Below are positions 1 through 8,549 of a stretch of 62,752 nt of DNA, in pieces. This stretch comes from Acidobacteriota bacterium. GTDB lineage: Bacteria > Acidobacteriota > Terriglobia > Bryobacterales > Bryobacteraceae. Within the stretch, counting starts at the first letter, position 1, and the number at the start of each line of letters is the position of its first letter. Under the pieces are notes generated by a model. The model worked only from the letters and a program-made list of their open reading frames with translations. It was not told the origin of the DNA and searched no databases. Location of the stretch: positions 1 to 62,752 of the forward strand of contig SYLY01000267.1 of the NCBI GenBank assembly GCA_005808475.1, given 5' to 3'. A program made the position numbers and the translations under genes.

Positions 1-242
1 GCCCTAGGCGGCCTTGGAGCGGCCTTGGATGCCGCCGATCGAGGCACGGAAATCGTCGCCCTCCACATTTTCGGGGCGGCCGCCCGGGCCGGGCCCCGAG
101 GTTGGTCCGATTTTGCGGATCTTGGGACAGGCTCTATCGAGTCACCGGTCTGACGGAAGCGGCCGTCGAGGAATTGATCAAGGAATTGAGCCGGATCGAA
201 GGTATCCGGGAAGCGCGACTGGAGAGGCGGGGAATGCAATGA
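1..242 (+). CDS. C-terminal part of an unrecognised protein (partial, frame uncertain)
   Basis: The frame ending in TGA at 240-242 overlaps the ATG of the next gene in an ATGA, as expected for a translationally coupled upstream gene. Its last residues (TEAAVEELIKELSRIEGIRE) form a plausible amphipathic helix of a small alpha/beta domain. Before about base 120 this frame is Arg/Pro-rich and not protein-like. The frame starting at base 1 (EIVALHIFGAAARAG) looks more like coding sequence there and stops at 148-150. Either two gene ends overlap here or one gene has a frame change near 110-130. The family is not recognised. Confidence 0.35.
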   Translation, partial: PRRPWSGLGCRRSRHGNRRPPHFRGGRPGRAPRLVRFCGSWDRLYRVTGLTEAAVEELIKELSRIEGIREARLERRGMQ

Positions 243-1888
243 GGATCACTTTGGGATTCGCGATGGCGGCGGCCTTGGCCGCGCAGCAGGGACCACCGGA
301 GGGCTTCGGACCTCCTCGGTTCGGCCCCGGCTTCGGTCCGCCGCCCGGCTTCGGCAAGGACCGCAAGATCGTCAAAGACTACGACAAGAACGGCGACAAG
401 CGCCTGGACGCGGCCGAGCGCGCCGCTGCCCGGGAAGCTCTGGCGAAGGAGCCGCCGCGCGGCATGTTCCCCCGGCGCGGCGGCGCCCAGGCTCCGCCCG
501 AGCCCGGTCGAACGGTCACCGCCAAGGACGTCATGGAGTACGCCGGCGAGCCGCTCTACGACCCCGGCATTCTGAGGACGCTCTTTCTGAAGTTCGAGAA
601 CGCGGATTGGGAAAAGGAGCTCGCCGCCTTCCATGGCGCCGACGTCGACGTACCCGCGGAATTGACCGTCGATGGCAAGACTTACCCGGGCGTGGGAGTG
701 CATTTCCGCGGGATGTCGTCTTACATGATGGTGGGCGAGGGCCGCAAGCGGTCCCTGAATCTGTCCCTGGATCACGTGGACCGGGACCAGCGTCTGCTCG
801 GCTACCGCACGTTGAACTTACTCAACTCGCACGAGGATCCGACTTATCTGCGAACGGCCCTTTACCTCCAGGCGGCGCGCGACTACGTCCCGGCGCCCAA
901 GGCGAACTGGGTGCGCGTGGTGATCAACGGCGAGAGCTGGGGGATCTACGTCAGCCAACAGCAGTTCAATTCCGAGTTCGCCGCGGAGTGGTTCGGAGAC
1001 GGCAAGGGCGCGCGCTGGAAAGTTCCCGGTAGCCCGATGGGACGCGGCGGGCTTGCCTACATCGGCGGCGATGTCAAGGAGTACAGGCGGATCTACGAAA
1101 TCAAGAGCAAGGACAACAAGGAGTCGTGGGCCGCGCTGGTCTCGCTCTGCCGGATACTGGCCGAAACGCCGCCGGACCGGCTCGAGGAGGCTCTGAAGCC
1201 GGTGCTCGACGTCGAGGGCGCGCTGCGGTTCCTGGCGCTCGAGAAAGCGCTGATCAATTCCGACGGATACTGGACGAGGGCCAGCGATTACTCGATTTAC
1301 CGCGACGGAAAGGGAGTGTTCCACGTCATCCCGCACGACGCGAATGAGACGTTGCGTCCGGCGATGGGTCCGGGAATGGGCGGTCCGGGCGGCGGACGCG
1401 GTCCAGGCGGTCCGGGCTTCCCTCCCCCGGGATTTCAGCCGCCGCCCGGGTTCGGCCCTCCACCGGAGGGCGAACGTCCCGGTGGCCCGCGCGGTCCTCG
1501 CGGGCCGATGCCCGCGCCCAACGCCGAGCTCGATCCGTTCGCCGGCGCGGACGATCCGAATAAGGCGCTGCTCCACAAACTGCTCGCCGTTCCCGCGTTC
1601 CGCCAACGATACCTGAAGCTGATGGGCGAGATCGCGGCCAAGTGGCTCGACTGGAACCGTTTGGGTCCGCTCACCGCGAAGTATCAGTCCCTCATCGCGG
1701 CGGAAGTGGAGGCCGATGCCCGCAAGCTCGATTCGTTCGAGAACTTCCGCAAGGCGCTCACCGAGGAGACCAGCCACGAGATGTTCCCCGGCTCGCCGGG
1801 CCGCCCCGTCATGAGCATGAAGGACTTCGTGGAGAAGCGCCGGGCCTACCTGCTCAGCCGCCCGGAGATCGCGAAGGCGATGGAGTGA
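239..1888 (+). CDS. CotH kinase family protein with EF-hand-like segment
   Basis: Secreted CotH-type protein of about 549 residues. CotH proteins are atypical kinases first known from spore coats; in non-sporulating bacteria the substrate is unknown. I chose the ATG at 239 because it overlaps the upstream TGA and begins a short signal-like segment (MRITLGFAMAAALAAQ). An in-frame ATG exists at 14, but the 75 codons it adds are not protein-like. Residues about 40-55 contain a calcium-loop-like DYDKNGDKRLDAAE. The CotH domain follows, with HFRGMSS, the Arg-rich basic stretch and the conserved IPHDANETLRP segment. A Gly/Pro-rich insertion (about bases 1360-1530) splits the domain. The 3' end overlaps the convergent transporter gene by 35 bp. 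Confidence 0.83.
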   Translation: MRITLGFAMAAALAAQQGPPEGFGPPRFGPGFGPPPGFGKDRKIVKDYDKNGDKRLDAAERAAAREALAKEPPRGMFPRRGGAQAPPEPGRTVTAKDVMEYAGEPLYDPGILRTLFLKFENADWEKELAAFHGADVDVPAELTVDGKTYPGVGVHFRGMSSYMMVGEGRKRSLNLSLDHVDRDQRLLGYRTLNLLNSHEDPTYLRTALYLQAARDYVPAPKANWVRVVINGESWGIYVSQQQFNSEFAAEWFGDGKGARWKVPGSPMGRGGLAYIGGDVKEYRRIYEIKSKDNKESWAALVSLCRILAETPPDRLEEALKPVLDVEGALRFLALEKALINSDGYWTRASDYSIYRDGKGVFHVIPHDANETLRPAMGPGMGGPGGGRGPGGPGFPPPGFQPPPGFGPPPEGERPGGPRGPRGPMPAPNAELDPFAGADDPNKALLHKLLAVPAFRQRYLKLMGEIAAKWLDWNRLGPLTAKYQSLIAAEVEADARKLDSFENFRKALTEETSHEMFPGSPGRPVMSMKDFVEKRRAYLLSRPEIAKAME

Positions 1889-3056
1889 GGCTCGTCATCC
1901 GCCACCAACAGACGGCTCCCATCGCGTTGAGGGCCGCCGCCGTCAGAAAGTAAGTCGAGGCCGATCCGGTAAGCCCGTAGAGGAACGGAAACGCGTTCGC
2001 GCTGACGAACGATCCGATGTTGCCCACCATGTTCATCGACGCGGAGACGGCGCCGCTTCGCTTGCCTCCGATATCCATGCAGTAGACCCAGCTCGGACTG
2101 ATGGTCATCTCCGTCCCGAAGGTGGCGGCGGTGAAGCAGATGGCGGCTTCGAGCGGGGTGGACGCCCGCGTCAGGGCGAGCAGACCCACGCAAGACAATG
2201 CCAGTCCGGCGATGGCGGGCAGCCGGCGCGACCAGACCCGCCTCGGTCCGCGATAGAGGCGGTCCACCAGGAATCCGGAGATCCATTGCGAACTCGCGCC
2301 GAACACCAGCGGCGCCATCGCGTAGGCGGCGGCCTCGGATGGCGCCAGCCGGTAATGCTCTTTCAGATAAGGGTGCATCCAGGAGAGGCAGAGAAAGAAA
2401 GTGAAGTTACTGGCGAAATACTGCGCCATCGCCAGCACGAGCGCCTTGGAGCGGAAGATCGCGCCGAATGACGGCCCTTGCGGCCCGGTCTCCACCGGTT
2501 CCGGCGCATGGCCCGGAGGATAGTCGCGGAACCAGACCGCCCAGAAAACCGCCCATGCCGCCGTCACCGCGCCGAGCACCACGAACGAGCCCCGCCAGCC
2601 GAAGATCCCGAACAGCGACGTCATCACCGGGAACGCCACCGCCGCGCCCAATCGCGACCCGGAGAAGATGATCCCATTCGCCAAACCCCGCCGTTCCACC
2701 GGCAGCCAGTTGTGAAAGGCGCGCGCGGCGCCGGGAAACGCGCCGGCCTCCGCCACGCCGAAGATGAACCGCGCGGCCAGCAGCGAGGCGAATCCCGCGG
2801 CGGCTCCGGTCAGCGCCGTGAACAGGCTCCACAGCGCGACCACCGCCGTCAGCGCGATCCGCGGCCCCATGCGGTCGGCAAGCCAACCCGAGGGGATCTG
2901 CGCCAAGGCGTATCCGAGGGCGAAGGCCGAGAAGACGGCGCCCATCGACTGGTCGGACAGGCCCAGGTCCGCCGCGATAGGCGCCTTGGCCGAGGAGATC
3001 GCCGCGCGGTCGATGTAGGTGAGCAGCGACAGCAGGAACAGCGCCGCGATGAGCAC
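1854..3056 (-). CDS. MFS transporter, anion:cation symporter-like
   Basis: Twelve-helix major facilitator protein of 400 residues, the usual length. The N-terminus (LLTYIDRAAISSAKAPIAAD) and the loop 2-3 motif GWLADRMGPR are typical of the ACS branch, which imports organic anions such as hexuronates, galactonate or tartrate. The GTG start lies 9 bp after the stop of the PiT phosphate transporter, so it is probably the last gene of a ttcA-DUF47-PiT-MFS transcript. The substrate cannot be told from the sequence. The last 35 bp overlap the convergent CotH gene. Confidence 0.88.
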   Translation of the reverse strand: MLIAALFLLSLLTYIDRAAISSAKAPIAADLGLSDQSMGAVFSAFALGYALAQIPSGWLADRMGPRIALTAVVALWSLFTALTGAAAGFASLLAARFIFGVAEAGAFPGAARAFHNWLPVERRGLANGIIFSGSRLGAAVAFPVMTSLFGIFGWRGSFVVLGAVTAAWAVFWAVWFRDYPPGHAPEPVETGPQGPSFGAIFRSKALVLAMAQYFASNFTFFLCLSWMHPYLKEHYRLAPSEAAAYAMAPLVFGASSQWISGFLVDRLYRGPRRVWSRRLPAIAGLALSCVGLLALTRASTPLEAAICFTAATFGTEMTISPSWVYCMDIGGKRSGAVSASMNMVGNIGSFVSANAFPFLYGLTGSASTYFLTAAALNAMGAVCWWRMTSLTPSPSRSPGG

Positions 3057-3065
3057 TCGGTGGGC

Positions 3066-4067
3066 CTATCGCACGATCGCGTCGATGATCCGCATCGACA
3101 GCCAGCCCACGCCGGCCGCCGCGGGAATCGTCAGGATCCACGCCCAGAGAATGTTGGTCGCCACGCCCCAGCGAACCGCTTTCAACCGCTGGATCGAGCC
3201 GACGCCGGCGATCGCGCCTGCCGCTGTGTGCGTGGTGGAAACCGGCTTGCCGATGATGGTGGCAAAGATGATCGAAAGGCCGGCGGCGGTCTCGGCGCAG
3301 AATCCGCTGCGGGGCTTGAGCCGCGTCAATCGCCCGCCCATCGTGTGGATGATCCGCCAACCTCCGCTGAGTGTTCCGAGCGCGATCGCCGCATAAGCGC
3401 TGAACATCACCCATCCGGGCACGGCGAACTCGGGAATCAGCTTCGACGTGAACAGCACGCCGGTAATGACGCCCATGGTTTTCTGCGCGTCGTTGGCGCC
3501 GTGCGAATAGCTGAAGAACGCCGACGACACCAACTGTAAGTTCCGGAACCAGCCGTCCATCTTCTTGGGCGACGAACCGCGGAACAGCCAAAACATCGCC
3601 ACCATCAACGCGTACGCCAGGACCATTCCGATAAAGGGCGCGATGAAGATGAACAGCAGCGTATCCCGCCAGACCGGTCCCCACAGGATCGCGTCAAGGC
3701 CGGCTCGCGCGATCGCCGCGCCGGCATAGCCGCCGATCAGGGCGTGCGAAGAACTCGACGGCAGGCCCCAGTACCAGGTAACCAGATCCCATGTGATCGC
3801 GCCGAGCAGCCCGGCCAGGATCACGTAACTATCGATCTTGTCGAGGTCCACCAACCCTTTGCCAACCGTCTTGGCCACGCCCGTGCCCGCGCTGAAAGCG
3901 GCCACGAAGTTCCAGAAAGCGGCCCATGCGACGGCCTGGCCCGGCGTCAGGACGCGCGTCGCGACGATGGTGGCGATGGAGTTGGCCGCGTCGTGAAAAC
4001 CGTTGATGTAGTCGAAGATCAACGCGACCACGACGACCGCGACTACGAGGGGCGGGATCGAATCCAT
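3066..4067 (-). CDS. pit: Inorganic phosphate transporter, PiT family
   Basis: Integral membrane protein of 333 residues that imports phosphate (usually as a metal-phosphate complex) with protons. Both PiT signature repeats are visible: FDYINGFHDAANSIAT near residue 18, and FFSYSHGANDAQKTMGVI in the second half. Between them are GLPSSSSHALIGG and, later, KPVSTTHTAAGAI, the internal-duplication motif. The start ATG is 7 bp downstream of the stop of the DUF47 gene, a standard PiT/DUF47 pair. Which metals travel with phosphate and how it is regulated are not visible; there is no obvious Pho box. Confidence 0.93.
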   Translation of the reverse strand: MDSIPPLVVAVVVVALIFDYINGFHDAANSIATIVATRVLTPGQAVAWAAFWNFVAAFSAGTGVAKTVGKGLVDLDKIDSYVILAGLLGAITWDLVTWYWGLPSSSSHALIGGYAGAAIARAGLDAILWGPVWRDTLLFIFIAPFIGMVLAYALMVAMFWLFRGSSPKKMDGWFRNLQLVSSAFFSYSHGANDAQKTMGVITGVLFTSKLIPEFAVPGWVMFSAYAAIALGTLSGGWRIIHTMGGRLTRLKPRSGFCAETAAGLSIIFATIIGKPVSTTHTAAGAIAGVGSIQRLKAVRWGVATNILWAWILTIPAAAGVGWLSMRIIDAIVR

Positions 4068-4074
4068 GCGGGAG

Positions 4075-4689
4075 CTAGCTGTTCTTGACCATGACGCCTT
4101 GCAGAACGTCGGCGACGTCTTCCACGCAGTCGGTGGTGTTCTCGAGCACTTCGAAAACTTCCTTGAGCTTGAGCAGTTGGATGGGGTCCTTCTCCGTCCG
4201 GAAAAGTTCCGCGATCGCCGTTCGCACGATGCCGTCCGCCTTGTCCTCGAGCCGGTTCATCTCGATGCAGTAAGAAAGCAGCGGCTTGTCGTTGGAGAGC
4301 GCTTCGAACGCCTTCTGCAATTCCTCGCCGCAGGCGACGACGATCTTGCATAGCTCGCGCACCTCCGGCGGGATTGGCTCCACCTTGTAGGCGGTGAGCC
4401 GGTGGACGGTCTCCTCGATGCCATCGGTGACATCGTCGAGGTGCGAGGCGAGCGAGTGGATGTCCTCCGGGTCGAGCGGCGTGATGAAGGTGGAGTTGAG
4501 GCGGGTGAAGATGTCGTGGATGATCTCGTCGCCCTTTTGCTCGAGAGTCCGGATCGCCGAAGCCGCTCCCGTCAAGCTCGCGCTGCCGGCGTGCACTCCG
4601 TCGTGCAACGTTTTGGCCGCCTCCCGGATGATCGTCACCTGATCGAGGAAGAATTGAAAGAACTTCTCTTCGCGAGGAATCAGTCGCAT
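4075..4689 (-). CDS. DUF47 family PiT accessory protein (PhoU-like)
   Basis: Cytoplasmic, all-helical protein of 204 residues from the ATG at 4689 (MRLIPREEKFFQFF, the usual start of this family). An upstream in-frame start would add 14 unlike residues. It has the PhoU-like three-helix repeat pattern, for example EQKGDEIIHDIFTRLNSTFITPLDPEDIH, which is the family's most conserved stretch, and a C-terminal DCVEDVADVLQGVMVK. DUF47 proteins sit next to PiT transporters and are thought to control their activity. The very close coupling to the PiT gene (7 bp) supports that role here. Confidence 0.92.
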   Translation of the reverse strand: MRLIPREEKFFQFFLDQVTIIREAAKTLHDGVHAGSASLTGAASAIRTLEQKGDEIIHDIFTRLNSTFITPLDPEDIHSLASHLDDVTDGIEETVHRLTAYKVEPIPPEVRELCKIVVACGEELQKAFEALSNDKPLLSYCIEMNRLEDKADGIVRTAIAELFRTEKDPIQLLKLKEVFEVLENTTDCVEDVADVLQGVMVKNS

Positions 4690-4732
4690 TGCAGACAGCC
4701 CATCTTCGCAGGGCGCCCCCGTGTGCGTCAAA

Positions 4733-5527
4733 TTACAATTTCGTTACGAGATCGTTCAACACCGGGAAAAGGACGGGCGGCGTAGCGGGCAGATCCATGC
4801 CGTGGTAGCGCGGATCGAGCAACCGGTCCGGCTGCAGGTTGCCCATCGCGGCGAGCAGGCTCTGGCGCAGATTCGGATGCTCCTTCTCGATGCCGGCGAA
4901 CAGATCGCGGATCTGACGGCGCACGGTGCCGGTCTTCTGCGAACATCCGCACGGGATCACGGGCGCGCCCAGCGACGCGGCGTACGCGGTGGTGATCTCC
5001 TCGGTGACGAAGCAGAGCGGACGGATCAGACGGAACTGATTGTCGCCCGACATGGTCACCGGAGGCAGCGCGCTCAGCCGGCCGGTGAACATCGCGTTGC
5101 GCAGGAAGGACTCGCAGAAGTCGTCGGCCGTGTGTCCGAACGCGATCACGTTCGCGCCCAGCCCGGTGACCACTTCGTAGACCGCGCGGCGCCGGTAGCG
5201 CGAGCACAGGTCGCAGCCATGATCGGGCTGCTCGTCGAGCAGCCGGAAGCTAGGCTTGTCGTGGTAGCACGTCCAATCGATGCCGCGCGAGCGGAGCCAT
5301 TCGCCCAGCGGCTCGATGGGACGCAGGAACTTGCCCTGCTCGATGGTGAAGGCGCAGACGGTGAATCGCACCGGAGCGCGCTTGGCCAGCAGCAGCAGCG
5401 CCTCGAGGAGCGTGACGGAGTCCTTGCCGCCGGAGAGCGCGACGGCCACCCGGTCGCCGTCGCGAATCATCTCGAAGCGGCCGATGGCTTCGCCCGTCTT
5501 GCGTAGTAGCGTCTTTTCGATGTCCAA
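4733..5527 (-). CDS. ttcA: tRNA 2-thiocytidine synthetase TtcA-like
   Basis: Adenylating PP-loop enzyme of about 264 residues that would thiolate C32 of some tRNAs. The SGGKDS P-loop is at residues 32-37. Iron-sulphur ligands are expected from Cys105/Cys108 (CDLC), and a second Cys pair at 193/195 is spaced PCGC rather than the CxxC seen in E. coli. Homology begins at LLRKTGEAIGRF just after a TTG codon at 5527, so I place the start there. The frame stays open upstream, but those codons overlap the divergent rsmB gene and are not protein-like. It heads the minus-strand set running into DUF47-PiT. Confidence 0.85.
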   Translation of the reverse strand: MDIEKTLLRKTGEAIGRFEMIRDGDRVAVALSGGKDSVTLLEALLLLAKRAPVRFTVCAFTIEQGKFLRPIEPLGEWLRSRGIDWTCYHDKPSFRLLDEQPDHGCDLCSRYRRRAVYEVVTGLGANVIAFGHTADDFCESFLRNAMFTGRLSALPPVTMSGDNQFRLIRPLCFVTEEITTAYAASLGAPVIPCGCSQKTGTVRRQIRDLFAGIEKEHPNLRQSLLAAMGNLQPDRLLDPRYHGMDLPATPPVLFPVLNDLVTKL

Positions 5528-5551
5528 GGACCTATTATAGAAGTTCCCCTC
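5528..5551. promoter_or_regulatory. Shared divergent promoter of ttcA-like and rsmB
   Basis: The 24-bp gap between the TTG start of the ttcA-like gene and the GTG start of rsmB contains CCTATTATAGAAG. Read on the minus strand it gives TATAAT (5539-5534); read on the plus strand it gives TATTAT (5533-5538). Each -10-like hexamer sits 6-13 nt from its start codon, so both transcripts would have little or no leader. No good -35 element is visible on either side. Confidence 0.5.
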
Positions 5552-6715
5552 GTGTCTCCCGCCCGAAAGCTCTCCTTCCAAGTTCTGCGGCTGGTGAGCA
5601 AGGGTGCGCACTCGAGCGATCTGCTGTACGCGCGTGCCACTTCGCTCGAGCCGCGCGACGCCGCGCTCGCCACCGAGATCACCCAAGGCTGCCTGCGCCG
5701 GCAGTCGCAGCTCGACTGGCTGATCCAGCACTACGCCGGCCGCGACAAGTTCGATCCCGAGGTGCGCATCGCGTTGCGCATGGGGATCTACCAGCTCCGC
5801 TTCCTCGACCGGATTCCGGCCCACGCCGCGGTGAGCGAAAGCGTTCAGTTGACCCGCGTGGCGCACAAGACCTCGGCCGCCGGGCTGGTCAACGCGGTGC
5901 TGCGGAAAGTGGACCGGCAGCCCGTCGAGTGGCCAACCGAGGCCATGCGGCATGCGCTGCCGGAGTGGCTGTGGTCCAAGTGGAGGCGCGTGTTCGGCCC
6001 GGATCGCGCGGCTGCCATCGCCGGCGCCAGTCTGACGCCGCCCGAGACGTACGTGCGCGTTCCGGTGTCGAAAGCTCACGAGGCCGAGCGCAAGGACCTC
6101 GAGCCCACCGGAACGCCCGGCTGCTACCGCGTGCTGGGCGACAGCCCCGGAGGCTTCCGGATTCAGGACATCGGATCGCAGAGCATCGTGCCGTTGCTCG
6201 AGCTCGAGCCGCGACTGGATTTCCTGGACCTGTGCGCGGCTCCGGGCGGCAAGACCGCTCAGGCGCTCGAGTCCGGCGTGACCACCACCGCCTGCGACTT
6301 CTACTTCAGCCGTCTGCGGGCCCTGAAGGGCATGCGCTGCAACCTGGTGGTGCTCGACGGCTCCAAGCCGCTACCCTTCCGGGGCGGCTTCGACCGGATT
6401 CTGCTGGATGCTCCGTGCTCGGGCACCGGAACGCTGCGGAGAAACCCGGAGATCCGGTGGCGCGTCCAACCGGAAGATCTCCCCGGCTACGCCGCGCGGC
6501 AGACGGCCATGCTCGCCAACGCGATGGCCGTGCTGCGGCCCGGAGGCCGGCTGGTCTACTCCACGTGCTCGCTCGAACCCGAGGAAAACGAGGGAACGAT
6601 CGACCGCGCGATGGCCGAGGCTCCCCGCCGTTTCGAAATTTCTCGAACCTTGCGCCGCACGCCGGGCGAACAGCCGGGAGATGGCTTTTTCGCCGCCGTG
6701 ATAACATCGAAATAA
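5552..6715 (+). CDS. rsmB: 16S rRNA m5C967 methyltransferase RsmB
   Basis: S-adenosylmethionine-dependent rRNA cytosine-C5 methyltransferase, 387 residues. The N-terminal 130 residues form a NusB-like RNA-binding domain (ALRMGIYQLRFLDRIPAHA, the family signature). The C-terminal domain has the SAM motif LDLCAAPGGKTAQ and both catalytic cysteines: Cys289 in DAPCSGTG and Cys339 in YSTCSLEPEENE. The GTG start sits 24 bp from the divergent ttcA-like gene. It is followed after 12 bp by rpe, so it is probably the first gene of an rsmB-rpe-bamD-response regulator transcript. This rsmB-rpe linkage is common in bacteria. Confidence 0.93.
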   Translation: MSPARKLSFQVLRLVSKGAHSSDLLYARATSLEPRDAALATEITQGCLRRQSQLDWLIQHYAGRDKFDPEVRIALRMGIYQLRFLDRIPAHAAVSESVQLTRVAHKTSAAGLVNAVLRKVDRQPVEWPTEAMRHALPEWLWSKWRRVFGPDRAAAIAGASLTPPETYVRVPVSKAHEAERKDLEPTGTPGCYRVLGDSPGGFRIQDIGSQSIVPLLELEPRLDFLDLCAAPGGKTAQALESGVTTTACDFYFSRLRALKGMRCNLVVLDGSKPLPFRGGFDRILLDAPCSGTGTLRRNPEIRWRVQPEDLPGYAARQTAMLANAMAVLRPGGRLVYSTCSLEPEENEGTIDRAMAEAPRRFEISRTLRRTPGEQPGDGFFAAVITSK

Positions 6716-6727
6716 TCCTATCTCCGA

Positions 6728-7402
6728 ATGGTGGAAATCCTTCCCTCTATACTGGCCGCGGACTTCGCCCGCTTGAGCGGCGAGATCGCCGCGGTCGAAG
6801 CGGCGGGTGTGTCGATGCTCCACCTGGACGTGATGGATGGCCGCTTCGTGCCGAACATCAGTTTCGGTCCGCCAGTGATCCGCTCGATCCGGGAATGCAC
6901 CGGGCTGCATTTGGACGTGCACCTGATGATCGAGGATCCGGCGCGGTACATCGCCGACTTCGCGAGAGCCGGCGCCGACTCCATTTCCGTGCACCAGGAA
7001 GCCTGCGCGCACCTGGACCGCGCGCTGCGCATGATCCAGGACGTGGGGAAGCAGGCCGGCGCGGCGATCAACCCTTCCACTCCGGTGGCGGCGCTCGACG
7101 AGGTGCTCGAGATCGTGGACTTCGTGCTGGTGATGAGCGTCAACCCCGGTTTCGGCGGCCAGAAATTCATCCCTCGAACGCTGCGCAAAGTGATGGAGCT
7201 GGACCGGCGCCGGCACGAGGAAGGCTACACGTACAAGATCGAAATCGACGGCGGCATCCACGCGGGCAACGCGGGCGATGTCGCGCGGGCCGGCTGCGAC
7301 TGGATCGTGGCCGGTTCGAGCGTGTTCGGCGAGGAGGACCCGGCCGCGGCGGCCCGGAACCTCGAGAGAACGGCGCGGGAAGCAACGCTGGTGAAAGTTT
7401 GA
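6728..7402 (+). CDS. rpe: Ribulose-phosphate 3-epimerase
   Basis: Cytoplasmic TIM-barrel enzyme of 224 residues that interconverts ribulose 5-phosphate and xylulose 5-phosphate in the pentose phosphate pathway. It has full family length and all signatures: PSILAADFARL at the start, HLDVMDGRFVPN with the metal/catalytic Asp, HLMIEDP, VMSVNPGFGGQKFI, and the phosphate-binding EIDGGIHAGNA and VAGSSVFG. The gene starts 12 bp after rsmB. Confidence 0.97.
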   Translation: MVEILPSILAADFARLSGEIAAVEAAGVSMLHLDVMDGRFVPNISFGPPVIRSIRECTGLHLDVHLMIEDPARYIADFARAGADSISVHQEACAHLDRALRMIQDVGKQAGAAINPSTPVAALDEVLEIVDFVLVMSVNPGFGGQKFIPRTLRKVMELDRRRHEEGYTYKIEIDGGIHAGNAGDVARAGCDWIVAGSSVFGEEDPAAAARNLERTAREATLVKV

Positions 7403-7439
7403 AGCGCGGAGATCGCATCGTGACGAGGAAATTCGAACC

Positions 7440-8549
7440 ATGACCCGTACCCTGGTAACACTGACGGTCGCCATCGCATTGCTGACCGGCTGCGGCTTCC
7501 GCCGGAAGAAATACGAAAACCCGATCTCCAAGGACACCGAGCAGCCCGACAAAGTGCTGTTCGACAAGGCGATCCACGACGTCGAGAAGGGCCGCTACGA
7601 GGTGGCCCGCCTGACGTTGAACACATTGATGAACACGTACGACACCAGCGAGTACATGGCGAAGTCGAAGCTCGCCATCGCCGATAGCTGGATGCGCGAG
7701 GGCGGCTCGCACGCGCTGGCGCAGGCCGAGGCCGAGTACAAGGACTTCATCCTGTTCTATCCGACTCTCGAGGAGTCGGCCGAAGCGCAAGAGAAAGTGT
7801 GCGGCATCCACATCAAGCAGATGGAGAAGCCGGACCGCGACATCAACCACGCGATGCGCGCCGAGGACGAGTGCCGCAACCTGCTGCAACAGTTCCCGAA
7901 CTCCAAGTTCGCGCCAAAGGTGCAACAGATGCTGCGCAACATCCAGGAAGTGATCGCCGAAGGCGAGTACCGCGTCGGCGAGTTCTATCACAAGAAGGCC
8001 AGCTTCCCTTCGGCCGCCAACCGTCTCGAGAACCTGGTGAACACCTATCCGCTCTACAGCCAGGCCGACCGTTCGCTGTGGCTCACCGGCGACGCCTATC
8101 TTCGCCTGGGCGACCGCTTCAAGGACAAGGCCGCCAACGCGTTCCAGCGTATCGTGCGCGACTATCCGCTGAGCGACTACGCCGACCGCGCCAAGGCGCA
8201 ATTGAAGGACATGGAGCGCGATATTCCCGAACCCGATCCGGTGGCCGTGGCCCGCATGAAATACGAGCAGGAGAACTACGAAAAGCCCGGCTTGGTGCAC
8301 GGGATGGCCGGCGTCTTCCGCAAGAGCCCGGACACGAACAAGGCGGCCAAGTCCGGCAACCCGGCGCTAACCGGCATTCGGCCGTCGATCCCGGTGTCGA
8401 TCCCGACCGCGGAAGCACTGGCCGCGGCAGGCGCGACCGCCGACGTGACGGCGGCGACGGTGGGTCCCAACGCCGAACTGGACAAGAAGCCCGACAGCCG
8501 GCTGAATCCGCCCAAACCCAAACCGGAGGAGCAGGCGCCCCAGAAATGA
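7440..8549 (+). CDS. bamD: Outer membrane assembly lipoprotein BamD (YfiO family)
   Basis: Lipoprotein of 369 residues in the outer-membrane beta-barrel assembly machine. The N-terminus is a lipoprotein signal with lipobox LLTGCGFRR. A series of TPR-like helical repeats follows (KAIHDVEKGRYEVARLTLNTL, AEAEYKDFILFYPTLEESAEAQ), as in BamD. After about residue 260 the protein runs into a low-complexity Pro/Ala/Lys tail that E. coli BamD lacks but acidobacterial members often have. The stop overlaps the start of the response-regulator gene in an ATGA. Many barrel receptors in the window would depend on this machine. Confidence 0.88.
   Translation: MTRTLVTLTVAIALLTGCGFRRKKYENPISKDTEQPDKVLFDKAIHDVEKGRYEVARLTLNTLMNTYDTSEYMAKSKLAIADSWMREGGSHALAQAEAEYKDFILFYPTLEESAEAQEKVCGIHIKQMEKPDRDINHAMRAEDECRNLLQQFPNSKFAPKVQQMLRNIQEVIAEGEYRVGEFYHKKASFPSAANRLENLVNTYPLYSQADRSLWLTGDAYLRLGDRFKDKAANAFQRIVRDYPLSDYADRAKAQLKDMERDIPEPDPVAVARMKYEQENYEKPGLVHGMAGVFRKSPDTNKAAKSGNPALTGIRPSIPVSIPTAEALAAAGATADVTAATVGPNAELDKKPDSRLNPPKPKPEEQAPQK

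Noticed and set aside
1360-1530. Repeat array in the CotH gene
   Set aside because: It is Gly/Pro-rich low-complexity coding sequence without a fixed repeat unit or spacer, so not a CRISPR or true tandem array.
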